64,000 nucleotides of DNA from Xanthomonas translucens pv. cerealis (GTDB lineage Bacteria > Pseudomonadota > Gammaproteobacteria > Xanthomonadales > Xanthomonadaceae). The notes beneath the pieces are model-generated. The model was not told where the DNA came from and did no database searches. It saw nothing but the letters and a program-made list of their open reading frames with translations. The stretch's first letter is position 1. Every line of letters begins with the position of its first letter. Position numbers and translations under genes: made by a program. Shown in pieces: positions 1-8,772 of the stretch. The stretch is taken from assembly GCF_006838285.1 (NCBI RefSeq), contig NZ_CP038228.1:1426001-1490000 (forward strand), given 5' to 3'.

Positions 1-469
1 GGTGCATATAGCGCGGCGGGTTGAAGAAATGCACGCCGCAGAAGCGGTGGCGCAGTTGTTCAGGCAGCACGTCGGACAGCGCGTTGATGCCCAGCCCGGA
101 GGTGTTGGAGGCCAGTACCGCGTGATCGGCCACGAACGGGGCAATCTTCTTGTAAAGGTCCTGTTTCCAGTCCATGCGCTCGGCGATGGCTTCGATGATC
201 AGGTCGCAGCCGCGCAGCTGCTCCAGGCCGGAGGCGTAGTTGGCCGGCGTGATCGCCTCGGCCAGGGTGGGGCTGGCGAGCGGGGCAGGGCTCAGCTTGG
301 TCAGGTTGGCGATGGCCTTGAGCACGACGCCGTCGGGGTGGCCGTCCTTGGCGGGAAGATCGAACAGCACGGTGTCGACGCCGGCGTTGGTCAGGTGCGC
401 AGCGATCTGCGCGCCCATCACGCCCGCACCCAGGACGGCAGCACGGCGGACTAGCAGGGGGGTGGACAT
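1..469 (-). CDS. 3-hydroxyacyl-CoA dehydrogenase, NAD-binding part (cut by the window edge)
   Basis: Reading the minus strand from the ATG at 469 gives a protein beginning MSTPLLVRRAAVLGAGVMGA. The GAGVMG glycine loop is the Rossmann NAD-binding motif of FadB-type 3-hydroxyacyl-CoA dehydrogenases, and a SNTSGLGI stretch near residue 120 matches the catalytic Ser/Asn region of the family. About 156 residues are visible and the C-terminus lies outside the window. The role is the NAD-linked oxidation step of fatty-acid beta-oxidation in the cytoplasm. The PsrA-like regulator gene lies just upstream on the same strand, so the two are probably co-transcribed. Whether the missing part carries an enoyl-CoA hydratase domain, as in FadB or FadN-like enzymes, cannot be seen. 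Confidence 0.85.
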   Translation of the reverse strand, partial: MSTPLLVRRAAVLGAGVMGAQIAAHLTNAGVDTVLFDLPAKDGHPDGVVLKAIANLTKLSPAPLASPTLAEAITPANYASGLEQLRGCDLIIEAIAERMDWKQDLYKKIAPFVADHAVLASNTSGLGINALSDVLPEQLRHRFCGVHFFNPPRYMH

Positions 470-488
470 AGCGATCAGCCTCTGTAGG

Positions 489-1160
489 TCAACGATTGCG
501 GGATATGGTCGGAACGGTTGTTGCGGAATCAGGGCGCGCTGCGGCCAGGAAGCCGGCCTCGGCGAAGCGGATCAGTTCGCGCGCGGCATGGGCGCGATGC
601 GCGCTTTCGCTGACCCCGGCGGGACGCTTGATCAGGCCGAAGTCGGCCATGGCGTAGGTCAGCGCGCCGGCCAGGAAGTCCAGGCGCCAGTAAAGCTCTT
701 CCTTGCTCAGTTCGGGCGCGCAGACGGCGATGGCCTTGCCGAATTCGCGCAGCACGTGGCCGTAGTGGTCGGACAGGAACTGGCGCAGGCTGTCGTTCTT
801 TTCGGCATAGGCGCGGGCGATCACGCGCACGAAGGCGCCGCCGCTCTGGCGGTCCTGGGCCATCGCCAGCGCCGGCTCCACGAATGCGGCCAGCACCGGC
901 CCGAGTTGGCCCGGATGCATGCGCTGTGCGGTTTCCAGCTGTGCCAGGCGCGCCGCGGTCATCTCGTCCATGCGCCGCCGGAACACCTCGTTGACCAGGT
1001 TTTCCTTGGAACCGAAGTGGTAGTTCACCGCGGCGATGTTGACGTCGGCCTGGCTGGTGACCTGGCGCAGCGACGTGCCGGAAAAGCCGTGCTGGGCGAA
1101 CAGTTCCTCGGCCACGCTGAGGATGCGGTCCTTGGTCGAAAAGTGCGCTTGCTTTGCCAT
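489..1160 (-). CDS. psrA: TetR-family regulator, PsrA-like
   Basis: The 223-residue protein has an N-terminal TetR helix-turn-helix (residues about 10-55, including SGTSLRQVTSQADVNIAAV and the NYHFGSKENL signature) and a helical ligand-binding C-terminal domain. The sequence resembles PsrA, the long-chain fatty-acid-sensing regulator of pseudomonads. It lies just upstream of a beta-oxidation dehydrogenase on the same strand. I chose the ATG at 1160 because the upstream TTG at 1181 would fall inside a palindrome (1178-1193) that matches the PsrA operator pattern, implying autoregulation. The PsrA assignment rests on similarity plus this operator; the TetR family call itself is secure. Confidence 0.75.
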   Translation of the reverse strand: MAKQAHFSTKDRILSVAEELFAQHGFSGTSLRQVTSQADVNIAAVNYHFGSKENLVNEVFRRRMDEMTAARLAQLETAQRMHPGQLGPVLAAFVEPALAMAQDRQSGGAFVRVIARAYAEKNDSLRQFLSDHYGHVLREFGKAIAVCAPELSKEELYWRLDFLAGALTYAMADFGLIKRPAGVSESAHRAHAARELIRFAEAGFLAAARPDSATTVPTISRNR

Positions 1161-1177
1161 ACGGCCGCCAGAATCAA

Positions 1178-1193
1178 TCAAACGATTGTTTGA
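1178..1193. promoter_or_regulatory. PsrA-type operator palindrome
   Basis: TCAAAC-GATT-GTTTGA is a perfect 6-bp inverted repeat with a 4-bp spacer. It fits the published PsrA pattern (G/C)AAAC-N2-4-GTTT(G/C). It sits 18 bp upstream of the regulator's start codon, as expected for negative autoregulation. Confidence 0.65.
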
Positions 1194-1303
1194 GTCTAGG
1201 CCTGGTATCCGCCCACGTCATGCTGCAATGCAGCACGATTCTGCAGGCGGTCGTGCAAAGCCCATTGCGATTGGATAGAATTGTCGATCGCAATTCTGGC
1301 TAA

Positions 1304-1329
1304 GCCCGCGTTTTGACGCGGGTTTTTTT
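1304..1329 (+). terminator. Rho-independent terminator upstream of ndk
   Basis: CCCGCG (1305-1310), a 6-nt TTTTGA loop, CGCGGG (1317-1322) and seven Ts make a textbook intrinsic terminator on the plus strand. No plus-strand gene precedes it: the regulator on the left is transcribed away. It must end a short leader or small RNA, or attenuate transcription into ndk. A second hairpin, AGAATTG/CAATTCT, lies just before it at about 1277-1298. Confidence 0.7.
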
Positions 1330-1382
1330 CATGTTAACCTCGGGCCAACTGATCTAGTGGCCCGCCCAACGGAGAACTTCCC

Positions 1383-1808
1383 ATGGCGCTGGAGCGCACC
1401 CTGTCCATCATCAAGCCCGATGCCGTCGCCAAGAACGTCATCGGCGAGATCTATTCCCGCTTCGAGAAGGCCGGCCTGAAGGTTGTGGCCGCCAAGTACA
1501 AGCAGCTGTCACGCCGCGAGGCCGAGGGCTTCTACGCCGTGCATCGCGAGCGTCCTTTCTTCAACGCGCTGGTCGAGTTCATGATCTCCGGCCCGGTGAT
1601 GATCCAGGCGCTGGAAGGCGAGAACGCCGTGGCCGCGCACCGCGACCTGCTCGGTGCCACCAATCCGAAGGACGCCGCGCCCGGCACCATCCGCGCCGAT
1701 TTCGCCGACTCGATCGACGCCAACGCCGCGCACGGTTCCGATTCTGTCGAGAACGCCGCCAATGAAGTGGCGTATTTCTTCGCCGCCACCGAAGTGGTTT
1801 CGCGCTAA
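1383..1808 (+). CDS. ndk: Nucleoside diphosphate kinase
   Basis: The 141-residue product has the full length of bacterial NDP kinases. It starts [21 protein letters not shown] and contains the active-site block with the phosphorylated histidine in NAAHGSDS (His117). The enzyme balances NTP and dNTP pools by moving the gamma-phosphate from ATP to NDPs through a phosphohistidine. A GGAG ribosome-binding site lies about 8 nt before the ATG. rlmN follows 9 bp later, suggesting one transcript through rlmN, pilF and rodZ. Confidence 0.97.
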   Translation: MALERTLSIIKPDAVAKNVIGEIYSRFEKAGLKVVAAKYKQLSRREAEGFYAVHRERPFFNALVEFMISGPVMIQALEGENAVAAHRDLLGATNPKDAAPGTIRADFADSIDANAAHGSDSVENAANEVAYFFAATEVVSR

Positions 1809-1817
1809 GAGGTCATC

Positions 1818-3023
1818 GTGAACGAGGTCGTCCACACTCCGTTGGCGCTCGCCGATCCGATCCGGACCGGTGCGGCCGCCAAGCAGAATCTGCTCGACCT
1901 CGATCGCGAGGGCCTGGAGCGCTTCTTCGCCGAGACTCTCGGCGAAGCGCGTTACCGCGCCCACCAGGTGATGAAGTGGATCCACCATCGCTACGTCACC
2001 GATTTCGACCAGATGACCGACCTCGGCAAGGCGCTGCGCGCCAAGCTGCAGCAGCATGCCGAGGTCGTCGTCCCCAACATCGTGTTCGACAAGCCCTCTA
2101 CCGACGGCACCCACAAGTGGCTGCTGGCCATGGGCAACGACGGCAAGAACGCGATCGAGGCTGTGTACATCCCCGACAAGGGCCGCGGCACGCTGTGCGT
2201 GTCTTCTCAGGTCGGCTGCGCATTGAACTGCACGTTCTGTTCGACCGCCACCCAGGGCTTCAACCGCAACCTGTCCACCGCCGAGATCGTCGGCCAGGTG
2301 TGGGTCGCGGCGAGGCATTTGGGCAACGTGCCGCATCAGCAGCGCCGTCTCACCAACGTGGTGATGATGGGCATGGGCGAGCCGCTGATGAATTTCGACA
2401 ATGTCGTGCGCGCGATGAGCGTGATGCGCGACGACCTCGGCTACGGCCTGGCCAACAAGCGGGTTACGCTGTCCACCTCCGGCCTGGTGCCGATGATCGA
2501 TCGCCTGTCCACCGAGAGCGACGTGTCGCTGGCGGTGTCGCTGCATGCGGCCGACGACACGCTGCGCGAGACGCTGGTGCCGCTGAACAAGAAGTACCCG
2601 GTGGCCGAACTGATGGCCGCCTGCGCGCGCTACCTGCGCGCCAACAAGCGGCGCGAGTCGGTGACCTTCGAATACACGCTGATGAAGGGCATCAACGATC
2701 GGCCCGAGCATGCGCGGCAGCTGGCGCGGCTGATGCGCCAGTTCGACAACGCGGTGCAGGCCGCGAACGCCGGCAAGGTCAACCTGATCCCGTTCAATCC
2801 GTTCCCGGGCACGCGCTACGAGCGCTCCGGCGAGACCGAAATCCGCGCGTTCCAGAAGATTCTGCTCGATGCGCAGGTGCTGACCATGGTGCGGCGTACG
2901 CGCGGCGACGACATCGACGCGGCCTGCGGTCAGCTCAAAGGGCAGGTGCTGGACCGCACCCGTCGCCAGGCCGACTTCCAGCGCCAGTTGCAGACGCAGG
3001 CGGAGCGGGATGCGGCGGCCTAA
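1818..3023 (+). CDS. rlmN: Dual-specificity 23S rRNA/tRNA methyltransferase RlmN (radical SAM)
   Basis: The 401-residue radical-SAM enzyme makes 2-methyladenosine at A2503 of 23S rRNA and A37 of some tRNAs. The CxxxCxxC iron-sulfur motif is visible as CALNCTFC at about residue 133. The C-terminal substrate cysteine of the family is present in [10 protein letters not shown]. The start is a GTG nine bases after the ndk stop, preceded by GAGGT. The 3' end overlaps the next gene by 14 bp. The order rlmN-pilF-rodZ matches many gammaproteobacteria. Confidence 0.97.
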   Translation: MNEVVHTPLALADPIRTGAAAKQNLLDLDREGLERFFAETLGEARYRAHQVMKWIHHRYVTDFDQMTDLGKALRAKLQQHAEVVVPNIVFDKPSTDGTHKWLLAMGNDGKNAIEAVYIPDKGRGTLCVSSQVGCALNCTFCSTATQGFNRNLSTAEIVGQVWVAARHLGNVPHQQRRLTNVVMMGMGEPLMNFDNVVRAMSVMRDDLGYGLANKRVTLSTSGLVPMIDRLSTESDVSLAVSLHAADDTLRETLVPLNKKYPVAELMAACARYLRANKRRESVTFEYTLMKGINDRPEHARQLARLMRQFDNAVQAANAGKVNLIPFNPFPGTRYERSGETEIRAFQKILLDAQVLTMVRRTRGDDIDAACGQLKGQVLDRTRRQADFQRQLQTQAERDAAA

Positions 3024-3828
3024 CTACGCCCTGTCCATCGCGGTGTCGGTCGCGGCGTTGCTGGCGCTGTCGGCCTGCGCCGGACGCAGCAGCAAGCCGG
3101 GCAAGCTGCGTAGCGTCGAGCAGGTGGCGCCGCACTACGACTTCCGCGACAACGGCCAGGTCAAGGCGCGCTATGCGCTGCAGGAACAGCTGGGCCTGGC
3201 CGGCAACCGGCTCAGCGGCGGCGATCTGGCCGGCGCCGCGGACCATGCGCGCAAGGCTTTGGCGCTGGCGCCGGATTCGGTGCAGGCGCACACGTTGCTG
3301 GCGGTGGTCGCCGGGCGCCGCGGCGATGCCGTCAGCGCCGGCGAGCATTACCGCAAGGCGGCCGAACTGGCGCCGGACCGCGGCGAGACCTTGAACAACT
3401 ACGGCGCCTGGCTGTGCGCGAACGGCGCCATCGCCGAATCGCTGCAGTGGTTCGATCGCGCGCTGGCGGCCCCCGGCTACGCCACGCCGGCATCGGCCTT
3501 GGCCAATGCCGGCGGTTGCGCGTTGCAGATCGGCCAGCGCGAGCGCGGCGAACACGACCTGCGCAAGGCGCTGGCGCTGCAGCCGGACAATGTCTACGCG
3601 CTGGAAGCGATGGCGCGCGACGAAGCGGCGCAGACGCGCTTTTTCGAGGCGCGCGCCTTCTCCGAACGGCGTCTGTCGGCTGCGCCTGCCACTGCATCCG
3701 TGTTACAACTTGCGATTCAGATTGAACAAGGGCTGGGCGACATGGCTGCTGCCGGCCGTTACCAACAGCGGTTGCGCAAGGAGTTTCCCGCTATCGCGAC
3801 CACCACTCCCGGGGCTAGTGCATTGTGA
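3010..3828 (+). CDS. pilF: Type IV pilus biogenesis lipoprotein PilF/PilW (TPR protein)
   Basis: This 272-residue lipoprotein has a signal peptide ending in the lipobox LSAC (Cys23) and tetratricopeptide repeats over roughly residues 55-240. PilF/PilW is the outer-membrane pilotin that helps the PilQ secretin assemble for type IV pili. The start overlaps rlmN by 14 bp, and the stop overlaps the rodZ GTG (GTGA), so expression is translationally coupled. Position between rlmN and rodZ is the standard one for pilF. Function is inferred from family and synteny. Confidence 0.9.
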   Translation: MRRPNYALSIAVSVAALLALSACAGRSSKPGKLRSVEQVAPHYDFRDNGQVKARYALQEQLGLAGNRLSGGDLAGAADHARKALALAPDSVQAHTLLAVVAGRRGDAVSAGEHYRKAAELAPDRGETLNNYGAWLCANGAIAESLQWFDRALAAPGYATPASALANAGGCALQIGQRERGEHDLRKALALQPDNVYALEAMARDEAAQTRFFEARAFSERRLSAAPATASVLQLAIQIEQGLGDMAAAGRYQQRLRKEFPAIATTTPGASAL

Positions 3829-4688
3829 TCAGTGATTCCAATCCGAACGCTTTCGACGGCGCCAAAGGTTGCGGGCAACAGCTCCGCGAAGCGCGCGAAG
3901 CCGCCGGCCTGAGCATCGACGACGTCGGTAGCCGCTTGCGCATGCCGTTGCACGTGATCCGTGCGTTGGAAACCGAGCAATGGGAGCGCCTCGGCGCGCC
4001 GGTGTTCGTGCGCGGCCAGCTGCGTAGCTATGCGCGCCTGCTCGGTGTGGACCTGGATCCGCTGCTGGCCAGCGCGCACATCGCGCCGGTGCAGCCGGTG
4101 GAGCTGATCAGTCACACGCATACGCCGCCGCTTCGGCGCATGCTCGAGAGCGCCACCCGGCGCCTGGTGTACGTAGTGATCACCGCCGGACTGGCGGTAC
4201 CGGTGTGGTACGCCACCCGCACCCATTTCGCCGAGGACGGCCCCAGCACCGCGTCGCTGGACGTGGTGCCGGCCGCGCCGGGCGATGCCGCGCCGGCCGC
4301 GGCCGCCAAGGGCGGCAACGGCAACGCCGCTGCGCCCGCGCCGGCCGCCCACACCGTTCCCAGCGCGGCGCCGTACATCGCCTCGTTGACGCCGCTACCG
4401 CGCGCCTCTGGCGAGCCGGACAAGCCTGGCCTGAGCCTGTCGTTCCAGGGCGACAGCTGGGTGCAGATCATCGCTCCGGACGGCAAGCCGCTGGAGAAGG
4501 CGCTGCTGAAAGCTGGCGAAAAGCGCGACTACGCGCCGGGTCAAGTGGGCCGCATCGTGCTCGGCAATGCCTCGGCGGTCCAGGTTCAGCAATCCGGTAG
4601 TACCGTGGATCTGACGCCGTACAAGCGCGCGAACGTGGCCCGCTTTGCGGTATCCTCTGACGGTTCCGTGGTGCCAGCGTCAGAGTGA
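3825..4688 (+). CDS. rodZ: Cytoskeletal cell-shape protein RodZ-like
   Basis: The 287-residue protein has an N-terminal Xre-type helix-turn-helix (residues about 18-85, LREAREAAGLSIDDVGSRL) and a single membrane helix near residues 108-125 (LVYVVITAGLAVPVWYA). An Ala/Pro-rich linker follows, then a periplasmic DUF4115 domain from about residue 200. RodZ anchors MreB filaments to the membrane and helps maintain rod shape. The GTG start overlaps the pilF stop. In E. coli ispG and hisS follow rodZ; here they are absent and yfgM comes next. Confidence 0.9.
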   Translation: MISDSNPNAFDGAKGCGQQLREAREAAGLSIDDVGSRLRMPLHVIRALETEQWERLGAPVFVRGQLRSYARLLGVDLDPLLASAHIAPVQPVELISHTHTPPLRRMLESATRRLVYVVITAGLAVPVWYATRTHFAEDGPSTASLDVVPAAPGDAAPAAAAKGGNGNAAAPAPAAHTVPSAAPYIASLTPLPRASGEPDKPGLSLSFQGDSWVQIIAPDGKPLEKALLKAGEKRDYAPGQVGRIVLGNASAVQVQQSGSTVDLTPYKRANVARFAVSSDGSVVPASE

Positions 4689-4752
4689 CGGCGGCGCGGT
4701 TCCTCAATCTCAACATTTCATGTCCCGTCGTTGCGGCGGGGCGAGAGTACGC

Positions 4753-5391
4753 ATGGCGATCGACGACCTGCTCGACGAGCACGAACAAAGCGAACGCGTC
4801 CGCACTTGGCTCAGCAAAAACGGCGCCGGCCTGATCGGCGGCATTGCCCTGGGCATCGGCGCGATCATTGGCTGGCAGTGGTGGACCAAGCAGCACTCCA
4901 ACGATCTGGCGCTGGCCAATTCCCGCTACGACGCCGTGCTCAAGAGCATACAGGCCAAGCAACTGGACAAGGCCAGCAAGGACATGGCGGCGCTACAGCA
5001 GGGCCCGGCCAACATCTACGCCGAACTGGCCGCGCTGCGCCTGGCCAAGGCGCAAGCCGATGACAACAAGTACGACCAGGCCGTAGCGACGCTGCACGGC
5101 CTCAAGGCCGAGGGCGAGCTGAAGCTGCTGATCGACCAGCGCGTGGCGCGGTTGCTGATCGAGACGGGCAAGAGCGATGAAGCGCTGAAGCTGCTGGCCG
5201 CGGCCGACGACAACCAGAGCCTGGAGATTCGTGGCGATGCGCTGATCGCACAGGGCAAGCGCGACGCGGCACGCGAGGCGTACGCCAAGTCGTTGACCAC
5301 CCTGGACGTGGCGGCGCCGCAACGGCGACTGCTGGAAACGAAATTGATGGATGCGGGCGGCACCGTGCCGAATCCTGCGGAGCCGATCTGA
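4753..5391 (+). CDS. yfgM: YfgM-like ancillary SecYEG translocon subunit (TPR protein)
   Basis: The 212-residue protein starts MAIDDLLDEHEQSERVRTWL, has one N-terminal membrane helix (about residues 23-42, GAGLIGGIALGIGAIIGWQW), and a periplasmic TPR-like domain. This is the YfgM architecture; YfgM associates with SecYEG and periplasmic chaperones. I chose the ATG at 4753 rather than upstream in-frame codons because it matches the family N-terminus. The stop (TGA) shares its last base with the bamB ATG, indicating tight coupling. Confidence 0.9.
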   Translation: MAIDDLLDEHEQSERVRTWLSKNGAGLIGGIALGIGAIIGWQWWTKQHSNDLALANSRYDAVLKSIQAKQLDKASKDMAALQQGPANIYAELAALRLAKAQADDNKYDQAVATLHGLKAEGELKLLIDQRVARLLIETGKSDEALKLLAAADDNQSLEIRGDALIAQGKRDAAREAYAKSLTTLDVAAPQRRLLETKLMDAGGTVPNPAEPI

Positions 5392-6746
5392 TGAAGGTAG
5401 TCATGTTCAAGCGCATCGCGACCATCGCGCTGCTGGGTCTGACGCTGTCCGGCTGCAGCACGGTCAAGGGCTGGTTTGCAGGCAAGGACGCGGCCGCCAA
5501 GAAGGCCGCCGAGCCGGCCGAACTGGTCGATTTCAAGCCGTCGGTGAAGGTCGTCAAGCTGTGGTCCACCGATGCCGGCAAGGGCGAGAAGCGGATCGGC
5601 GTGCGCCAGCATCCGGCGGTGGCCGACGGCAAGGTGTACCTGGCCGCGGCCTCCGGTTCGGTCTACGCGCTGGACCTGCAGACCGGCAAGACGCTGTGGG
5701 AATACGACGCCAAGAAGGCGCGCAAGGAGCGCATGTCGCAGGTGCAGGCGCAGCCGGAGAGCCAGGTCGAGGGCGAGTCCAGCAAGGCCCTGTCCAAGGA
5801 CGAGCGCGTGGCCTACAAGCAGCGCCTGCGCAACGAGAAGCAGCAGGCCAAGGAGCGCAAGCGGCTGGAGAAGAACCGTCCGCTGCCGCGCTTCGCCGGT
5901 GGTCCTGGCGTGGGCGAGGGCTTGGTCGTCGTCGGCGGCCTGAATGGCGAAGTGATCGCGCTCGACGCCGCCAGCGGCACAGAGAAGTGGCACGCCAAGG
6001 TGCCCAACGAAGTGATCGCCGCGCCGGTCGTCTCGCAGAACCTAGTGTTCGTGCGCAGCAACGATGGCCACGTCACCGCGTTCGATGCGAGCAGCGGCCA
6101 GCAGCGCTGGTTCCACGCGCAGGAACTGCCGACCCTGACCGTGCGCGGCAACGCGCCGGTGGTGTCCGGCCCGGGCGTGCTGTTCATCGGCAACGACGAC
6201 GGCACCCTGGCGGCGCTGGCGATGCAGGATGGGCGCGTGCTGTGGGAGCAGACCATCGGCGTGCCGGAAGGGCGTACCGAACTGGAGCGCATGGCCGACG
6301 TGGACGGCGCGCCGGTGCTGGAAGGCACCACCCTTTACGCGACCAGCTTCAAGAATCAGACCGTGGCGCTGGAAGGCCCCAGCGGGCGTCCGCTGTGGAC
6401 CCGCGATCATGGCGGCGCCGGCGGTGTCGGCGTCAGTTCCAGCAGCGTGGTGGTGGCCGACAACGCCGGTTCGGTGTGGGCGCTGGACAAGGCCACCGGC
6501 TCGGCGACTTGGTCGCAGCCGGCGCTGGCACGGCGTTCGCTGACCGGCGTGGCGATCCAGGGCGACTACGCCGTGGTCGGCGACTACAAGGGTTATCTGC
6601 ATTGGTTGAAGCTCGACAACGGCGAGATCGCTGCACGCGAGCGGGTGGGACGCAAGGCGTTGGTAGCGCAGCCGGTGGTAGCCGATGGCATCCTGCTGGT
6701 CCAGAACACGAAAGGCGACCTGACCGCGTTCCGGTTGGGTCAATAA
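5391..6746 (+). CDS. bamB: Outer membrane assembly lipoprotein BamB
   Basis: The 451-residue lipoprotein has the lipobox LSGC and repeated PQQ-like beta-propeller blades (GSVYALDLQTGKTLWEY, GEVIALDAASGTEKWHA and similar). BamB is part of the BAM complex that inserts beta-barrel proteins in the outer membrane. A charged Lys/Arg/Glu-rich insert lies at about residues 104-163 between the first and second blades, and is longer than in E. coli BamB. The gene overlaps yfgM by one base and is followed by der, the conserved order. Confidence 0.95.
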   Translation: MKVVMFKRIATIALLGLTLSGCSTVKGWFAGKDAAAKKAAEPAELVDFKPSVKVVKLWSTDAGKGEKRIGVRQHPAVADGKVYLAAASGSVYALDLQTGKTLWEYDAKKARKERMSQVQAQPESQVEGESSKALSKDERVAYKQRLRNEKQQAKERKRLEKNRPLPRFAGGPGVGEGLVVVGGLNGEVIALDAASGTEKWHAKVPNEVIAAPVVSQNLVFVRSNDGHVTAFDASSGQQRWFHAQELPTLTVRGNAPVVSGPGVLFIGNDDGTLAALAMQDGRVLWEQTIGVPEGRTELERMADVDGAPVLEGTTLYATSFKNQTVALEGPSGRPLWTRDHGGAGGVGVSSSSVVVADNAGSVWALDKATGSATWSQPALARRSLTGVAIQGDYAVVGDYKGYLHWLKLDNGEIAARERVGRKALVAQPVVADGILLVQNTKGDLTAFRLGQ

Positions 6747-6761
6747 GGGAAGGAATTCGCG

Positions 6762-8159
6762 ATGCTGCCGCTGGTCGCCCTGGTTGGACGGCCGAATGTC
6801 GGCAAGTCCACGCTATTCAATGCGCTCACGCGCAGCCGCGACGCGCTGGTCCATGACCAGCCCGGCGTCACCCGCGATCGCAACTACGGAGTCTGCAGGC
6901 TGGAGCCGGACACCCCGTTCGTGATCGTCGACACCGGCGGTATTTCCGGCGAGGAAGAAGGACTGGCAGGCGCGACCGCCGACCAGGCGCGCTCCGCGGC
7001 CGGCGAAGCCGACCTGGTGCTGTTCGTGGTCGATGGCCGCGAGGGCTCGTCCTCGCTCGACGACGAGATCCTGGCCTGGCTGCGCAAGCTGGCGCGGCCG
7101 ACGCTGCTGCTGATCAACAAGATCGACGGCACCGACGAGGACCAGGTGCGCGCCGAGTTCGCGCGCTATGGCCTGGGCGAGGCCATCGCGGTGTCCGCGG
7201 CGCACCGCCACGGCATCGACGACCTGCTTGAGGAAGTGCTGTCGCGCTTGCCGGAAGAGGGCGCTGGCGCCACGCTGGACACCGATCCCGCGCGCATGCG
7301 CATCGCCTTCGTCGGCCGTCCCAACGTCGGCAAGTCGACGCTGGTCAACCGCCTGCTCGGCGAGGAGCGGATGATCGCCTCGGAAGTGCCGGGCACCACC
7401 CGCGATTCGATCGCAGTGGACCTGCAACGCGACGACCGCCTGTACCGGCTGATCGACACCGCCGGCCTGCGCCGTCGCGGCCGGGTCGAGGAGGCGGTGG
7501 AGAAATTCAGCGTGTTCAAGACGCTGCAGGCGATCGAGCAATGCGAGGTTGCGGTGCTGCTGCTCGACGCCACCGAAGGCGTCACCGACCAGGACGCCAG
7601 CGTGCTCGGCGCGATCCTGGACGCCGGCCGCGCCCTGGTGGTGGCGGTCAACAAGTGGGACGGGCTGACCGACTATCAGCGCGAGCAGGCCGAGGCGCTG
7701 CTGTCGCGCAAGCTTGGCTTCGTGCCCTGGGCCGAAGCGGTGCGGATCTCGGCCAAGCACGGCTCCGGCCTGCGCGAGCTGTTCCGCTCGATCCACAGCG
7801 CGCATGCCTCGGCTGTGCGCGTCTTCAGCACCAGCGAAGTCAACCAGGCGCTGGAAGTGGCCTACGAGACCAATCCGCCGCCGAGCATCCGCGGCCATGT
7901 CTCCAAGCTGCGCTACGTGCATCCGGGCGGCAGCAATCCGCCGACCTTCATCGTCCACGGCACCCGGCTGAAGGTGCTGCCGGAGTCGTACAAGCGCTAT
8001 CTGGAGAATTTCTTCCGCAAGCGCTTCAAGCTGGTCGGCACGCCGGTGCGCTTCATGTTCCGCGAAGGCGCCAATCCGTACGAAGGCAAGAAGAACGTGC
8101 TAACCGAGCGCCAGGTCGCCAAGAAGCGGCGCCTGATGAAGCACGTCCGCGGCAAGTAG
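6762..8159 (+). CDS. der: Ribosome-associated GTPase Der (EngA)
   Basis: The 465-residue protein has two tandem GTPase domains, each with GRPNVGKS (about residues 9 and 184). Each has a DTAG/DTGG switch and an NKxD motif (NKID, NKWD), and a C-terminal KH-like domain with a basic tail ending [12 protein letters not shown]. Der acts in late 50S ribosomal subunit maturation. It follows bamB by 15 bp. It ends in TAG, showing that amber is a normal terminator in this genome. Confidence 0.97.
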   Translation: MLPLVALVGRPNVGKSTLFNALTRSRDALVHDQPGVTRDRNYGVCRLEPDTPFVIVDTGGISGEEEGLAGATADQARSAAGEADLVLFVVDGREGSSSLDDEILAWLRKLARPTLLLINKIDGTDEDQVRAEFARYGLGEAIAVSAAHRHGIDDLLEEVLSRLPEEGAGATLDTDPARMRIAFVGRPNVGKSTLVNRLLGEERMIASEVPGTTRDSIAVDLQRDDRLYRLIDTAGLRRRGRVEEAVEKFSVFKTLQAIEQCEVAVLLLDATEGVTDQDASVLGAILDAGRALVVAVNKWDGLTDYQREQAEALLSRKLGFVPWAEAVRISAKHGSGLRELFRSIHSAHASAVRVFSTSEVNQALEVAYETNPPPSIRGHVSKLRYVHPGGSNPPTFIVHGTRLKVLPESYKRYLENFFRKRFKLVGTPVRFMFREGANPYEGKKNVLTERQVAKKRRLMKHVRGK

Positions 8160-8166
8160 CCGGGCG

Positions 8167-8772
8167 ATGGACGCGCGCTGCGAGGTCACGCTGGGCATCC
8201 TCGCCGGCGGCCGCTCGCAACGCCTGGGCGGTTGCGACAAGGCATGGCTGCAACACGACGGGCAAGCGCTGGTGCAGCGCCTGGCGCAATCCTTGGCGCC
8301 CGCGGTCGCAGCGGTGCTGATCAGCGCCAACCGCGACCTGCCGCGCTACGCCGCCGCCGGACTGCACGCGCTGCCTGACCGGATCGGCGCGCCGCCTAGC
8401 GCCGAGCGCTCGCTGGGGCCGATCGCCGGCCTGGACGCACTGGCCGCGGGCTGCGCCACGCCGTGGCTGCTGACCTTGCCGGTGGACCTGTGCCGGCTTC
8501 CGCCAGCGCTGCTGGACAGGTTGATCGACGCCAGTGGCGATGGGGATGGCGCCTATGCCGAGGACGACGACGGCCTGCAGCCGCTGGTGGCACTGTACCG
8601 CGTCGCCGCGCTGCGGCCTGCGTTGGCTTCGGCGCTGGATGCCGGCCGCTACGCGCCGCGTGCCCTGCAGCGGCAGTTGGCGCTGGCCTGCTTGCCGCTG
8701 CCTGGGCTGACGCTCGGCAACCTCAACACGCCGCAGGACCTGCGCGCAGCGGGTATCCTGCCTGCGCCATGA
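8167..8772 (+). CDS. mobA: Molybdenum cofactor guanylyltransferase MobA
   Basis: The 201-residue protein has the nucleotidyltransferase signature GILAGGRSQRLGGCDKAWL near its N-terminus and the LPVDLC metal-binding region. MobA links GMP to molybdopterin to make the guanine dinucleotide cofactor used by DMSO-reductase-type enzymes. The stop overlaps the moeA start (ATGA), so the two are coupled. The start ATG lies 7 bp after der. Confidence 0.93.
   Translation: MDARCEVTLGILAGGRSQRLGGCDKAWLQHDGQALVQRLAQSLAPAVAAVLISANRDLPRYAAAGLHALPDRIGAPPSAERSLGPIAGLDALAAGCATPWLLTLPVDLCRLPPALLDRLIDASGDGDGAYAEDDDGLQPLVALYRVAALRPALASALDAGRYAPRALQRQLALACLPLPGLTLGNLNTPQDLRAAGILPAP

Noticed and set aside
2-454. 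Plus-strand 150-codon frame at the window start
   Set aside because: It is the shadow of the clear minus-strand hydroxyacyl-CoA dehydrogenase.
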